From Planctomycetota bacterium (GTDB taxonomy: Bacteria > Planctomycetota > Phycisphaerae > UBA1845 > UTPLA1), in the NCBI GenBank assembly GCA_016712275.1, contig JADJRI010000052.1, positions 1 through 25,307 on the forward strand: a stretch of DNA of 25,307 nt, in the 5' to 3' direction. The notes under the pieces are model-generated. The model was not told the DNA's origin. It did no database searches and worked only from the letters and a program-made list of their open reading frames with translations. Every line of letters begins with the position of its first letter. The first letter of the stretch is position 1. Positions 1 through 8,141 of the stretch are shown in pieces. The position numbers and the translations under genes were made by a program.

Positions 1-25
1 CAGCGGGGATCGTGGCAACGGACGG

Positions 26-1858
26 GTGGATTCGCTGGAACCGCCTCATCTCGGAGCGGCCACTGGCGATGCGGGCGGCAATCACCGCGACGTTGGAGCG
101 GGAGCGGCCAATGATACCGCAGGATGTGGCGACGATGCGGGCCTGGGCGGCGACGCTCGTGCTCAGCGCACTGGACCGGCTGTTGATGACGTAACTGCGG
201 CGCAGGAGCGCGGCCCCGCTGTTCCGCTGCAGGTCGAAAACGGATCCGTCTACGCCACGTATCGGGTGCAGAAGGCCGGCGTACCCGGCGCGGAACCGCA
301 CCCGGCGAACGTGGTTGAGTCGGTCGCGATGGCCTCTGTAGAATCGCCGGACCCAACCTATCAACTCTGCCTTCCCGCCGAAGTGATCCATGAGGGCCGC
401 GTCTCTGACATCCAAATCGAGGACGTAATCTACGCCGGCCAGGCGACAGAGTCGCTGCTGCCGGACGGATCACAACGGGGGCACTGGAACGGCGACGGGA
501 CCGGCATCGGCAAGGGCCGCGAGATCTATGCGTTCATCTACGACCAGTACCAGCGCGGGCGCACCAAACACGTGCATATCTCAGCGTCGCACCAACTCGT
601 TGCCGACGCCGAACGCGACCGCAGCGCGGTCGGTGTGCCGCTCCCAATCATCCATCAGGCCCGCTCCAAGACTGCCGATCGCATCATCGCGTCGGAGGGC
701 GTGTTCTTCACGACCTACACGATGCTCAGCCTGGACTTTGGCGGAGAGCGGCAACGATTCAAACAGCTCACGGAATGGCTTGGACCGGACTTCGAGGGCG
801 TCGTCGCCTTCGACGAAGCGCATTTGATGAAGAACGCGGCCGCGACACCGCACGGCGGCAAGGCGACGGTCGACGAAGGTACGCTCCGCGGCAACATGGG
901 GATTGCACTGCAACGGATGTTCCCGCAAGCCAGAGTGCGTTATTTCAGCGCCACCGGAGCGACCGAAGCACGCCACATGGCCCCATACGAACGGCTCGGC
1001 CTATGGGGCGAAGGCGCACCATTTCCCGATTTCGCGGCGTTCCTGGTGGCAATGGAGCGCGGTGGTGTGGCCGCGATGGAAATGCTTTGCCGGGACCTGA
1101 AGAGCGTGGGCACGTACCTCTCGCGCACGATCAGCTACGGTCCAACGCGACGGACGGACGGCAGCGTGGTGCCGGAGAGCGCGGTCGAATACGAACCGCT
1201 CGTGCATCGCATGACGGAGGATGAACGCCGCCAATACGACTTGGTCGCCGACTTGTGGGCAGAGTTGCTGGTGGCATTCGAGCGCGGCGAACAGACCGCC
1301 TGTCAGAAGCGCAACGCTCACCGCTATGCTCAATTCTACGCCGCGCAGCAGCGATTCTTCCTGCAACTCATGCTCGCCTACGCGCTGCCGGATGTGATTC
1401 CGGCCATCGAGCGCGACCTCGCTGCAGGGCGCTCGGTCGTGCTCAGTCTATTCAACACCGGTGAAGCCCAGACTGATCGCAAAGTCCGTGATGCACGGGC
1501 GCAGGGCGTCGAACTGAGTGAGGTCGATGCGACACCGCGCGAGATGATTGTGCAGCTGATCGAGAATCAGTTTCCCATTTACCAGTACCGCGAGCAGACC
1601 GACCCGGTCACCGGCAACGTCGTCAGTGTGCGAGTCGAGGATGCGGCGGGGAATCCGGAGATCAACCGCGAGAACCTCCGCCGACAGGAGGAACTGCTCG
1701 ACAAAGTGGCGGACCTCGACATTCCGCACAATCCGCTCGATGCGCTTGTCACGCACTTCGGCGTGGGCGATGTCGCGGAAATCAGCGGGCGGACACACCG
1801 CTGGGAACGCGGCAAGTATGTTCGTCGGAAGCTTCAGGTGTGCCGCGGCGGCAACTGA
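26..1858 (+). CDS. Strawberry-notch type helicase, N-terminal fragment
   Basis: This is the first part of a Strawberry-notch (Sno) family superfamily-2 ATPase, a group found in plasmids, phages and integrative elements. The AAA half is clear: a Walker A-like GDGTGIGKGR lies near residue 156, a DEAH box in VVAFDEAHLMKN near residue 262, and a motif III-like SATGATEARHM near residue 310. The frame is open to the left edge of the window, so the GTG at 26 may not be the true start. Residues 1-60 are Gly/Ala/Asp-rich and may not be coding. The frame runs into a stop at 1858, but the family sequence continues in another frame from about 1840 (VPRRQLNEYETRLFQTGRK), so the stop comes from a frame break, not a natural end. 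Family assignment is firm. Function in DNA or chromatin remodelling is known only by homology. Confidence 0.8.
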   Translation: MDSLEPPHLGAATGDAGGNHRDVGAGAANDTAGCGDDAGLGGDARAQRTGPAVDDVTAAQERGPAVPLQVENGSVYATYRVQKAGVPGAEPHPANVVESVAMASVESPDPTYQLCLPAEVIHEGRVSDIQIEDVIYAGQATESLLPDGSQRGHWNGDGTGIGKGREIYAFIYDQYQRGRTKHVHISASHQLVADAERDRSAVGVPLPIIHQARSKTADRIIASEGVFFTTYTMLSLDFGGERQRFKQLTEWLGPDFEGVVAFDEAHLMKNAAATPHGGKATVDEGTLRGNMGIALQRMFPQARVRYFSATGATEARHMAPYERLGLWGEGAPFPDFAAFLVAMERGGVAAMEMLCRDLKSVGTYLSRTISYGPTRRTDGSVVPESAVEYEPLVHRMTEDERRQYDLVADLWAELLVAFERGEQTACQKRNAHRYAQFYAAQQRFFLQLMLAYALPDVIPAIERDLAAGRSVVLSLFNTGEAQTDRKVRDARAQGVELSEVDATPREMIVQLIENQFPIYQYREQTDPVTGNVVSVRVEDAAGNPEINRENLRRQEELLDKVADLDIPHNPLDALVTHFGVGDVAEISGRTHRWERGKYVRRKLQVCRGGN

Positions 1859-1955
1859 ATGAGTACGAAACGCGACTCTTCCAAACGGGGCGGAAACGAG
1901 TGGCCGTCATCTCTCGGGTGCTGGTTCGACCGGCATCAGCGTTCACGCCGATCTA

Positions 1956-2486
1956 ATGGCTCGCAATCAGCAACGACGTGTGTTCTACGCGTTTCAGCTT
2001 TCCTGGTCGGCTGACCAACAGATGCAGGCTTTCGGCCGCGTGCATCGCTCGAATCAATCGTCGGCGCCAGTGATTCGCCTGGTACTGCTCGACCTGGCTG
2101 GTCAGAAGCGGCTGGTGAACGCCATCTCGAAGCGACTGGCCGCACTTGGCGCGCTGACCAAGGGGGAGCGGCACTCGCTATCCAGCGACCTATTCCGACC
2201 GGAAGACGTAACGGACGAGTACGGCAAGGCTGCCCTGACCCGTTTGTATCGCGAGATTGAACTGAACCGACATGTTGACGTGGGCCTCGGCCTGCGCGAC
2301 CTGGAACGGATGGGCGTGCTCAATAAAGAAAAAACCGCTGTCCGCGACAACCACGCCCGCAACGTTGAGCAGTTTCTGAATCGCTTTCTGGTGCTGACCG
2401 TCGAGAAACAAAACCGTATCTTCGAACTTTTCTTTGAGCGGTATTCCCAAGCCGTGGACGCCGCCAAGCGGGCCAAGCGCGTTTGA
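1956..2486 (+). CDS. Strawberry-notch helicase C-like domain fragment
   Basis: This is the second helicase lobe of the same Sno gene. Reading one frame from about 1840 gives NEYETRLFQTGRKRVAVIS. A second break near 1912-1917 then leads into GAGSTGISVHAD and this ORF, which carries WSADQQMQAFGRVHRSNQ, the family's arginine-finger (motif VI) region. The ATG at 1956 is internal to the ancestral gene and has no convincing ribosome binding site, so it is unlikely to be a true start. The ORF stops at 2484-2486. Family-like sequence seems to continue in another frame (FDFGVEELRPQ) up to about 2533, then returns to this frame at FEVLYTHPASGA. Four breaks therefore separate this lobe from its neighbours. 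Confidence 0.75.
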   Translation: MARNQQRRVFYAFQLSWSADQQMQAFGRVHRSNQSSAPVIRLVLLDLAGQKRLVNAISKRLAALGALTKGERHSLSSDLFRPEDVTDEYGKAALTRLYREIELNRHVDVGLGLRDLERMGVLNKEKTAVRDNHARNVEQFLNRFLVLTVEKQNRIFELFFERYSQAVDAAKRAKRV

Positions 2487-2540
2487 TTTCGGCGTCGAAG
2501 AACTACGCCCGCAACCTCCGCGCGCTGGCCGCGCTTCGAG

Positions 2541-3383
2541 GTGCTGTACACACACCCTGCTTCGGGCGCCCGCACCCTGCTCCACGAACTCGAAGGCGAG
2601 GTGGACGTGGACCGGATGCCGTTCGCAATCGCGCTCGGCGCCCACGCCGAGCATGGCTTCTACCGCAATCGCCGCAGCGGCCGGGTGTACGCCGTGTCGC
2701 CGCACTTGGAAACGCGCCCCAATGAAGTGTTGCTGACCGCAGTGAAGGGGCCGCGGCGTTCGCTCGAACTGCCTGAACTGGAACAGAAGTACGAGTTGGT
2801 GGATCGAGAGGACGCGCAGTATTGGTGGAGGAACGCCTACGAGAACACGCCGGCGACGGAGGCGCGCCGCTTCCACATCCTCAGCGGCGCCATCTTCCCG
2901 ATTTACGACCGGATCATGGGATCATCCGGCATTCAAAGCGTTAAGATCGCGCGGGCCGTGCTCGCCGACGGTCGCGCGCTGGTGGGCCTCAATCTCAGCC
3001 CGTCGGATGTACCCGGCGTCAAGCAGCGTCTCGGCATCGGCACGCCGCTGTCCGACGCCTCGGTAGAGGAGATTCTGTCGTGCCTGGAAGGAGGTGGCGT
3101 GATTGAATTGGACAACGGCTGGCGACTCACACGGTCGCGCCTGGCCGGCGATGCGATTGTTGAGTTGGTGCTCAACGGCGTGCCAGCGAATCGCGCTGAG
3201 CTGACGCGATACGGGTTCTGCGAGGAGATTGTGCATTTCAAGCGGCGCTGGTTTGTCGTCGTTGAAGATGCGGCAGATAACCTGGTGCGGTTGTTGGCGC
3301 ACCGGCGGCCGGTCCGTGACGTAACGGCAACCGACACACCTGCGGATATTGGCGATGAAGACGTGGACGAGGGATCGGAATGA
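2541..3383 (+). CDS. Strawberry-notch C-terminal domain fragment
   Basis: This is the C-terminal domain of the Sno-type protein. It begins at VLYTHPASGARTLLHELEG and continues through DAQYWWRNAYENTP and RRFHILSGAIFPIYDRIMG to a natural stop at 3383. It is in the same frame as 1956-2486 but separated from it by an in-frame TGA, with a frame-shifted bridge between about 2478 and 2533. The GTG at 2541 has no good ribosome binding site and is probably not a real start. Assignment rests on continuity with the helicase lobes just upstream and on my recollection of the family's C-terminal region. If the breaks are real, this piece is not expected to be translated on its own. Confidence 0.7.
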   Translation: MLYTHPASGARTLLHELEGEVDVDRMPFAIALGAHAEHGFYRNRRSGRVYAVSPHLETRPNEVLLTAVKGPRRSLELPELEQKYELVDREDAQYWWRNAYENTPATEARRFHILSGAIFPIYDRIMGSSGIQSVKIARAVLADGRALVGLNLSPSDVPGVKQRLGIGTPLSDASVEEILSCLEGGGVIELDNGWRLTRSRLAGDAIVELVLNGVPANRAELTRYGFCEEIVHFKRRWFVVVEDAADNLVRLLAHRRPVRDVTATDTPADIGDEDVDEGSE

Positions 3384-3385
3384 GA

Positions 3386-3568
3386 TCAGTTCTCGTGGTG
3401 GGTCGCGCGTTCGGCAGCGCAAGTCAGTTCGATTTGGCATTTTCCTCCAATGTTGAAAATGGTTGAGAGGCCCGGTGGTGCAGTGCCTTCAACCTTGTCC
3501 GCGAGCTGTGTCGCAGTGAACCTCCTTTCCTGATCGCAGTATGAGTTTGACACGAATCGCTCGATCAC
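3386..3568 (-). CDS. small ORF coupled to the DUF932 gene
   Basis: A 60-residue open frame starts with GTG overlapping the TGA stop of the upstream DUF932 gene (GTGA), the usual geometry of translational coupling. The product (VIERFVSNSYCDQERRFT...) has a plausible soluble composition, no membrane segment and three cysteines. I do not recognise it. A strong Shine-Dalgarno-like AGGAAAGGAGG lies inside the frame, about 45 bases after the start, with no ATG behind it. This could mean that the true gene is differently framed or that the start has been lost. The ORF ends three bases from the stop of the convergent Sno gene. It may be real but is weakly supported. Confidence 0.3.
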   Translation of the reverse strand: MIERFVSNSYCDQERRFTATQLADKVEGTAPPGLSTIFNIGGKCQIELTCAAERATHHEN

Positions 3569-4590
3569 ACCGCAAGTGCCAGCAGTGCGCCCGCTCGTTC
3601 GTCCGCTTCCGTCCGCTCGCCGGCGTTCTTGATCCTGCCTGCGAGCCGTGTCAGCGCGTCAACCACGTTGAAGATCGTGAACCGGCCGCTTGTGCGGGCC
3701 AGCTCCAGTGCTTCTTTGGCGACGCTGCGCGGGATGCCCTGCTTGGCCAGCAGTTTCATCACCTCGTCTGCGTCGCTACCAAGCGTCGTCTCCATCGCCT
3801 TGCCAATCGTCGTGACAAACCCGTCACGACGCTGGTCGCGCTTCTCGACCAGATTCGCGATCAGTCTTCGCACCTCGCCGAGGCACTCGTGCACGTTGGC
3901 CGTGTGCTTGCGGGTGAAGTCGATAACTTCGACCGCGTCCCAGACGATGTGATTTTGGCAGACGGCTTGGAACCAGAACGTTTGCATGCCTACCGAGCGC
4001 TTGCCGACCTCCGAGTTCCACAGGAAGAATCCCGGCGCGAACGCCTCGCCATTGATCTCCGCCCAGCCAAGCGGATCGATCAGGAACACGAACATGTCCT
4101 GCTCGCCGCAGTACAGCCCTGTACCGCCGTTGCAGGCCGTCTGCGGCGGCTGAAAGTCGGTCGCGAACTCGCGAACGATGTTCAGCAGGTCCACGTTGTG
4201 CAGCCGCGTGTAGGCCGTGCCGTGAATCGAGCGGATGGCATCGTCCTGCGTGAGCAGCTGGAGCGGCTTGTCGCCGCTGGGCATCGTCTCGCGGAAGATC
4301 TGCGCCGCGGTGCCGGCCGAAACCCGGTTGACGGTCTCCTTGCTTACGCCGGCTAGCCGGCAGAGTTGCCCGAAACTCCAGTCGCTGAGCGAGAAGTCAC
4401 CATCGTCTCCAATCGTGACGCGGAACCGATTGCCATGCGGCGCCGGCTCAATCGACTGGGGCGGGTGCCAGCGGTCGATTGAGTTTGTGCGAGTCGCGTG
4501 GCAGTGGTCGTACAACGCTTGTAGCGAGTCGAAACGCTCGTCCGGCCCGCGCCGGAAGAGTTCATTGGATGCGCTCATCAGTGTTTGCAT
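3565..4590 (-). CDS. DUF932 family protein
   Basis: This is a 341-residue protein of the DUF932 (phage/plasmid-like protein) family, common on plasmids, phages and integrative elements. Its biochemical role is not established. Recognisable stretches are DWSFGQLCRLAGVSKETVNR near residue 70, LLTQDDAIRSIHGTAYTRLH near 115, and GFFLWNSEVGKRSVGMQTFWFQAVCQNHIVWD near 185-220. The C-terminal part is helical. The ATG at 4590 is well supported by AAAGGAG eight bases upstream. There is no frame break, unlike the two flanking loci. The gene lies alone on the minus strand between the Sno gene and the ABC-3C operon, with a long non-coding stretch upstream that probably carries its promoter. The family call is good; the function is unknown. 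Confidence 0.8.
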   Translation of the reverse strand: MQTLMSASNELFRRGPDERFDSLQALYDHCHATRTNSIDRWHPPQSIEPAPHGNRFRVTIGDDGDFSLSDWSFGQLCRLAGVSKETVNRVSAGTAAQIFRETMPSGDKPLQLLTQDDAIRSIHGTAYTRLHNVDLLNIVREFATDFQPPQTACNGGTGLYCGEQDMFVFLIDPLGWAEINGEAFAPGFFLWNSEVGKRSVGMQTFWFQAVCQNHIVWDAVEVIDFTRKHTANVHECLGEVRRLIANLVEKRDQRRDGFVTTIGKAMETTLGSDADEVMKLLAKQGIPRSVAKEALELARTSGRFTIFNVVDALTRLAGRIKNAGERTEADERAGALLALAV

Positions 4591-5361
4591 GTGGAAACTC
4601 CTTTGTTTTTGGTGTTTGGGAAAATAGAACCGTTTCGAAAACCGTGAAATGCACCACCGGCCTCTCGGCGTACGCGGTCAGTGTCCGCCGAGGGTCGGTT
4701 TGGTCGTCTACCCGCAGTGTTGTGCCGTAAGGCCGATGCTCAGCAATGCGGCAGCAATGTGAAACGGAACGAAATCAGGCGTTCCAAGTCGCCCGGCAGC
4801 TGTTCAGTTTGAACGGTCTCGGTTTTCGCGAACGCCTCTGCGGCGTGCGACCAAACGACGAGAGGGGCCGGGTGGAGCGCGCAACTCCGTTCCTCCGCGA
4901 TTCTGCCACAGATCGGGATCGCTAATCAAACGACGTTTGACTGAGCGTGGAAAACGCGGCCGTACGATGAACGCTCTTTTCCGTTGTTGTTTGGCTTTGG
5001 CATCAGTTGTCCTTGGCTTCGGGGGGTTGTGTTCTGAAGCGGGTTGCTCAAACAAAAGGCCGACGTGGCCAGTAAGCTTGTCGTCGGCACGGTCACAACG
5101 GGCGCTGTCGCGGTTGCCCGCGCACGAGCCCGAACGGGGGTGACCAAACCTCCTTTCATGGTTGGCAGCATGCCCTTCCCGCGCGGCAGCGCTTCAGGCA
5201 GCGGCCCGGCGAAGGGAGTGCTGTGGGGCGAGAGAACGACGGGCGGCGGGGTTACAGCTCAAAGGGGAGAAAGAACAGCGTCGAGCAAACTCGTATCATT
5301 TTTTGAGCAGGGGTGGTCAAGGGCCTGGGCCTTTCGAAGGGTGTTCGAGTGTTCGGCACAT
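4591..5361. other. long stretch without a clear gene
   Basis: About 770 bases between the DUF932 start and the end of the ABC-3C ATPase hold no reading frame I can defend. A perfect 15-base palindrome lies at 4926-4940. On the minus strand, overlapping it, a weak promoter-like pair (TTGATT, 18-base spacer, CAGAAT) could drive the DUF932 gene with a leader of about 300 bases. A perfect minus-strand Shine-Dalgarno (AAAGGAGG, near 5148-5156) has no start codon at a usable distance except a TTG. A plus-strand frame from 4967 begins with a signal-peptide-like segment and a Cys, but has no ribosome binding site and is probably chance. Confidence 0.4.
4926..4940. promoter_or_regulatory. perfect 15-bp palindrome, possible operator
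   Basis: TCAAACG-A-CGTTTGA is a perfect inverted repeat with 7-base arms and a one-base centre. It lies in the non-coding stretch upstream of the DUF932 gene and overlaps the -35 element of a weak candidate minus-strand promoter. Size and position fit a dimeric repressor site. No regulator gene is adjacent, so the partner is unknown. Confidence 0.35.
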
Positions 5362-5493
5362 CTAGGCTCCAAACGGTTGCAGCGGTTGAAGTGCACGCTC
5401 CGGAAGCTCAAGCACTTGGCTTGGAACTCCATCAAGCATTCGCTTCAGGGATTCCAGTCCCTCACTTGTCGCGATAATTGCCTGCTGTCCCGC
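5362..5493 (-). pseudogene. detached C-terminal tail of the ABC-3C ATPase
   Basis: The ATPase ORF upstream ends in a short aberrant tail (...LLKRGALQVGGTAGNYRDK). Shifting frame near 5490 gives AGQQAIIATSEGLESLKRML followed by LDGVPSQVLELPERAL and a TAG at 5362-5364. This reads as the natural family C-terminus, in which a conserved helix-strand follows Walker B. It is therefore the true end of the ATPase gene, separated from it by a single-base-type frame break. It has no start of its own. Confidence 0.7.
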
Positions 5494-6880
5494 CAACCTG
5501 CAGGGCGCCACGTTTCAGCAGGGCCTCAAAGCTGATTTCCTTCATATGTTGCTGCTGGGGTTCATCGAATACGAGGACTCCTGGATGATTCGTCCTTGTC
5601 GTCCGCGCGATTTCCCACAGCGCCACAAGGTACGCCCAAATCAGACGAACAGCATCGCTTGCCGACATCAATACTGCGGACGGAAGGTCGGTCCCATCGC
5701 GGGTCGGACGGTAGGTTTCATCGGAGATCAGGATCTGCTCTGGCTCAAAGCTTTTGAATCCGTACTGGCGCAGTTGTTCCACGACGGACTTCTGGAGTGC
5801 ATCGAGCTTCTGCCGGTCGGATATTGAGAGCGTCGCTTGAAGCGCGGTCTGAAGCTTGCCTTGATTCGCGCGCCAACGGTCTGCAATTGGTGCCAACTCT
5901 TGCGACGAGTCATCAAACCTAGCCGACAGCTCTTCGAGCCTGGATATTCGGTCTTCTTCGAGTAGTCGTTCTCTTACAGCAGCTATCGAGGGTGCCTCAG
6001 CATCACCCCGAAGCGTTCGCTTCCGATCTCTAACCACGGCAGCCTGATCAGATACCTTTTGGCGCAGGGCATTGATCCGCTGCCGCTTGGCACCAATAAC
6101 AGCGACTGCTTCACGACGAATGTCATTGAAAAGGCCGAGCTGGCCTTCGATGAAACGCAAGTTATCCTCCAGTGTCATCGGCTCTTCCGCCATCTGCTGC
6201 GGCAACAGGACATCCTTCAGGGGCTGCTTGCACGTTGGGCACGCGTCCCGAATCAGTTTGAGATTGCCGGGCGCCCCGCGCTTTCGCAGGCGCTGCTCGT
6301 CCTTATACTTGCGACGATCTTCCCGGAGCGCTTGAATTCGAACGTCCAGCGCCTCAATCTGGTTAAGCTCAAGCTGAACCTCCTCCGAGAGTTGTGATTG
6401 TTCGTCGTCAAGCCGGCTAAGTTCAGTCTCTGCTTGGTACACCGCGTCTCGCAACTCTCCTGCAACCTGTTCGATGCGTGGAATCTCTCGTTGCTCAAGC
6501 TCAACAAGGCGGGTTCGCCGCGAATCCATCGCTTGGGCAATTGTCAACCAACCATCTCCCTCCGTTACCGAAAGACGAGGCGGAGGGACTGGAGGCCAAT
6601 CCGCCACTGGATCAGCAGGTAGATTCTGTACCACGAAACCGATACCTCTTGCATTGGCGTTTAGATCCGCTAACTTCGATCGCCATTGCTCCTTGAGCGT
6701 CGCGGCTTCGGCTTGAAGCTCATGAAGGCGTAGCGCATTGGCCTGAATGTCAAAGGCGAGCAGAAATTCGATGGCACTCGTCCACAAATCCACGATACGA
6801 AAGTGCGTAGGCATTCTCGTTGTCAGACCAGTCCATCCACGAAGTTGGTCAACAAACACAAACGGAAACACCGATTCCAA
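5462..6880 (-). CDS. ABC-3C ATPase (DUF3732), main fragment
   Basis: This is the larger part of the DUF3732 ABC ATPase of an ABC-three-component conflict system. It starts in the conserved VFPFVFVDQLRGWTGL segment and continues through long coiled-coil arms. These are interrupted by a zinc-hook-like CPTCKQPL near residue 215, as in SMC/Rad50-type proteins. Near residue 405 it has the signature-like LMSASDAVRLIWAYLVAL, followed by Walker B (GVLVFDEPQQQ). The ancestral gene ran from 7419 to 5362, about 685 codons. It is broken near 6890, where the N-terminal piece leaves this frame, and near 5490, where the tail leaves it. The two shifts compensate in length. The ATG at 6880 is internal and not a real start. 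By homology the ATPase would sense or act on nucleoprotein and license the effector gene upstream. Confidence 0.8.
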   Translation of the reverse strand: MESVFPFVFVDQLRGWTGLTTRMPTHFRIVDLWTSAIEFLLAFDIQANALRLHELQAEAATLKEQWRSKLADLNANARGIGFVVQNLPADPVADWPPVPPPRLSVTEGDGWLTIAQAMDSRRTRLVELEQREIPRIEQVAGELRDAVYQAETELSRLDDEQSQLSEEVQLELNQIEALDVRIQALREDRRKYKDEQRLRKRGAPGNLKLIRDACPTCKQPLKDVLLPQQMAEEPMTLEDNLRFIEGQLGLFNDIRREAVAVIGAKRQRINALRQKVSDQAAVVRDRKRTLRGDAEAPSIAAVRERLLEEDRISRLEELSARFDDSSQELAPIADRWRANQGKLQTALQATLSISDRQKLDALQKSVVEQLRQYGFKSFEPEQILISDETYRPTRDGTDLPSAVLMSASDAVRLIWAYLVALWEIARTTRTNHPGVLVFDEPQQQHMKEISFEALLKRGALQVGGTAGNYRDK

Positions 6881-7419
6881 ATAGAGGGCACCGGGACGCC
6901 GTCAAACCGCGGCACAAGCGGCAGTTCGAAAGCCAGTAGCTTCGCGAGGTAGAAGTGGAAGCCAGATTCTGATTGCGGCACCGGAACGCGCACGAAGTAA
7001 TCGCGTCGCTCAAGAGAAGCTACATCAGAGCCTGTCACGGCTGCGCCGAAAAGGACGGTAATCAGCTGCCTGGCATCATTACTGCCCGTAACTGCCCTTT
7101 TCGTTGTTATTACGTTCCCATCTGGCCCGGCGAATTCCAGCATGACGCTTGATTCGACAACCGACACCCAATTGTCACCAGCTTTCAGCCGTTGAGTCAT
7201 TGCCTCGGGGAATGGGCTGTCTTGGGAACGGATGAAGAGTCCTTCCAGGCCAAGTGCATAGAGAATTGCAGCCAGACAAGTCGACTTGCCGCTGCTATTG
7301 TCGCCCCGAAGAACAACCAAGCCCTCCTGAAAGAGTAGGCGAGTCCCGTACGGACCCAGTTCAGTAATTACGCGAATCTCTAGGGCACGCAGGCGTAGGC
7401 TCACGGTCGCAGTCCCCAT
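6823..7419 (-). CDS. ABC-3C ATPase (DUF3732), N-terminal fragment
   Basis: This is the N-terminal part of the same ABC ATPase. The first beta strands (LRLRALEIRVITELGPYGTR) lead to a Walker A box, GDNSSGKST, near residue 39. The frame is correct up to about VPRFDGVPVP. Then the family sequence (LYLESVFPFVFVDQ) continues in another frame from about 6890, and this frame runs out at 6823. The ATG at 7419 overlaps the end of the middle-component gene by 19 bases, which fits an operon with coupled translation. Walker A is intact, so the domain itself is not degenerate. Only the frame is broken. Confidence 0.8.
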   Translation of the reverse strand: MGTATVSLRLRALEIRVITELGPYGTRLLFQEGLVVLRGDNSSGKSTCLAAILYALGLEGLFIRSQDSPFPEAMTQRLKAGDNWVSVVESSVMLEFAGPDGNVITTKRAVTGSNDARQLITVLFGAAVTGSDVASLERRDYFVRVPVPQSESGFHFYLAKLLAFELPLVPRFDGVPVPSIWNRCFRLCLLTNFVDGLV

Positions 7420-7622
7420 GTAAATAGTTCGCGAACATCGTTCTGAGTCAGTTTGCGGGGCAATGCTGCGAGAAAGGACCGCTCGACCGAAAATAGTCCG
7501 TCATTCAAATCGGCGAGTGCTGATTCGCCGTCAGACGTGAGTTCTATTCGGTAGTCGGGAACCGAGCTAGTATTCGCACCCTTGGATGTGACGGCCAAGA
7601 GCCCTGCCAACTCCGAGAACAA
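7401..7622 (-). CDS. ABC-3C middle component, C-terminal fragment
   Basis: This is the second half of the small middle-component gene. Its sequence (LFSELAGLLAVTSKG, then YRIELTSDGESALADLND and FLAALPRKLTQNDVRELFTW) has the look of a winged-helix domain. It continues the protein begun at 7903 after a frame break in a CG-rich run near 7625. The apparent TTG start at 7622 is the break point and not a start. It stops at 7401, within the start region of the ATPase gene. Middle components link effector and ATPase in ABC-3C operons; their biochemical role is inferred. Confidence 0.55.
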   Translation of the reverse strand: MFSELAGLLAVTSKGANTSSVPDYRIELTSDGESALADLNDGLFSVERSFLAALPRKLTQNDVRELFTWGLRP

Positions 7623-7903
7623 ACCGCGCGGTCGAGCGTTGGATCAAATCGGACAACGGAAGATTCCGGCGACCTGTGGCCCATCAGGAACTCTATCAAA
7701 GCTGTGCGCGACGATTCCGTTCGGACGGCCCAGTCTAAGACGTGAAGCTGTTCCAAGTTTGCGACCGCTCCACGGCAACTGTCAATCAGCAATAGCAGTA
7801 TCGTGACGCGCCGTAGCAGTCGGAGGTCCGGATCGACAGCAGTCGGTCGTTTGCGAAAGACGAAAGGAGAATCTAGAACGGATGTAGGCAGAGCCTCAGG
7901 CAT
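7544..7903 (-). CDS. ABC-3C middle component, N-terminal fragment
   Basis: This is the first half of a protein of about 167 residues. The ATG at 7903 overlaps the stop of the effector gene by eight bases. The N-terminal helices (DPDLRLLRRVTILLLLIDSC and TALIEFLMGHRS) end at FDPTLDR near residue 93, after which the frame becomes nonsense (CSRSWQGSWPSHPRVR). Family-like sequence resumes in another frame as GLFSELAGLL near 7625. It sits between a nuclease-like gene and a DUF3732 ATPase, which is the standard middle-component position, and the size fits. Sequence similarity to any specific middle-component subtype cannot be claimed from inspection. Confidence 0.6.
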   Translation of the reverse strand: MPEALPTSVLDSPFVFRKRPTAVDPDLRLLRRVTILLLLIDSCRGAVANLEQLHVLDWAVRTESSRTALIEFLMGHRSPESSVVRFDPTLDRAVCSRSWQGSWPSHPRVRILARFPTTE

Positions 7904-8141
7904 GTGAAAGCTCCGGAAAATCGAGGGGACACTCCAATAACCAAAGTCCGATCGCGCCGGTCGCGATTGTTTCTGCGGCGGTCGACACAGCCGATTGGGT
8001 CAGCGAGGTGATCGCCATCCGAAACTTGTCCTTTGCTGTGGCAACACGCTGGTTAGGTGCCGAGCCATCAAAAATACTCTCTGCTTCCAGATTACGAGCA
8101 TGCTCCTGTCGCTGAAGCAACAAAATCTGTTCCCAAAGCAT
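7896..8141 (-). CDS. ABC-3C effector, C-terminal fragment
   Basis: This is the C-terminal region of the effector protein, in a different frame from its N-terminal part. The break is near 8130-8140, where ...LKSDAYA passes into LWEQILLLQRQEHARNLEAE. The segment ends in FRMAITSLTQSAVSTAAETIATGAIGLWLLE, a small helical domain. The stop at 7896 overlaps the start of the middle component. The ATG at 8141 falls exactly at the break and has no ribosome binding site, so it is not regarded as a real start. Confidence 0.55.
   Translation of the reverse strand: MLWEQILLLQRQEHARNLEAESIFDGSAPNQRVATAKDKFRMAITSLTQSAVSTAAETIATGAIGLWLLECPLDFPELSHA

Noticed and set aside
3541..4356. A 271-residue plus-strand frame antisense to the DUF932 gene
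   Set aside because: It is the complement of a clear family member, has no ribosome binding site, and has a shadow-type composition.
4967..5143. Possible small lipoprotein on the plus strand
   Set aside because: A hydrophobic N-terminus with a Cys is present, but there is no ribosome binding site and the C-terminal part is arginine-rich low-quality sequence.
3518..5160. AACCTCCTTTC occurring twice on the plus strand (near 3519 and 5148)
   Set aside because: On the minus strand these are Shine-Dalgarno-like AAAGGAGG sequences without a following start codon. An 11-base match to the anti-rRNA consensus can easily recur by chance.
6880..8141. Programmed frameshifting as the explanation for the ABC-3C breaks
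   Set aside because: The break sites do not share a slippery heptamer or a downstream structure, and four programmed events in one operon would be without precedent to my knowledge.
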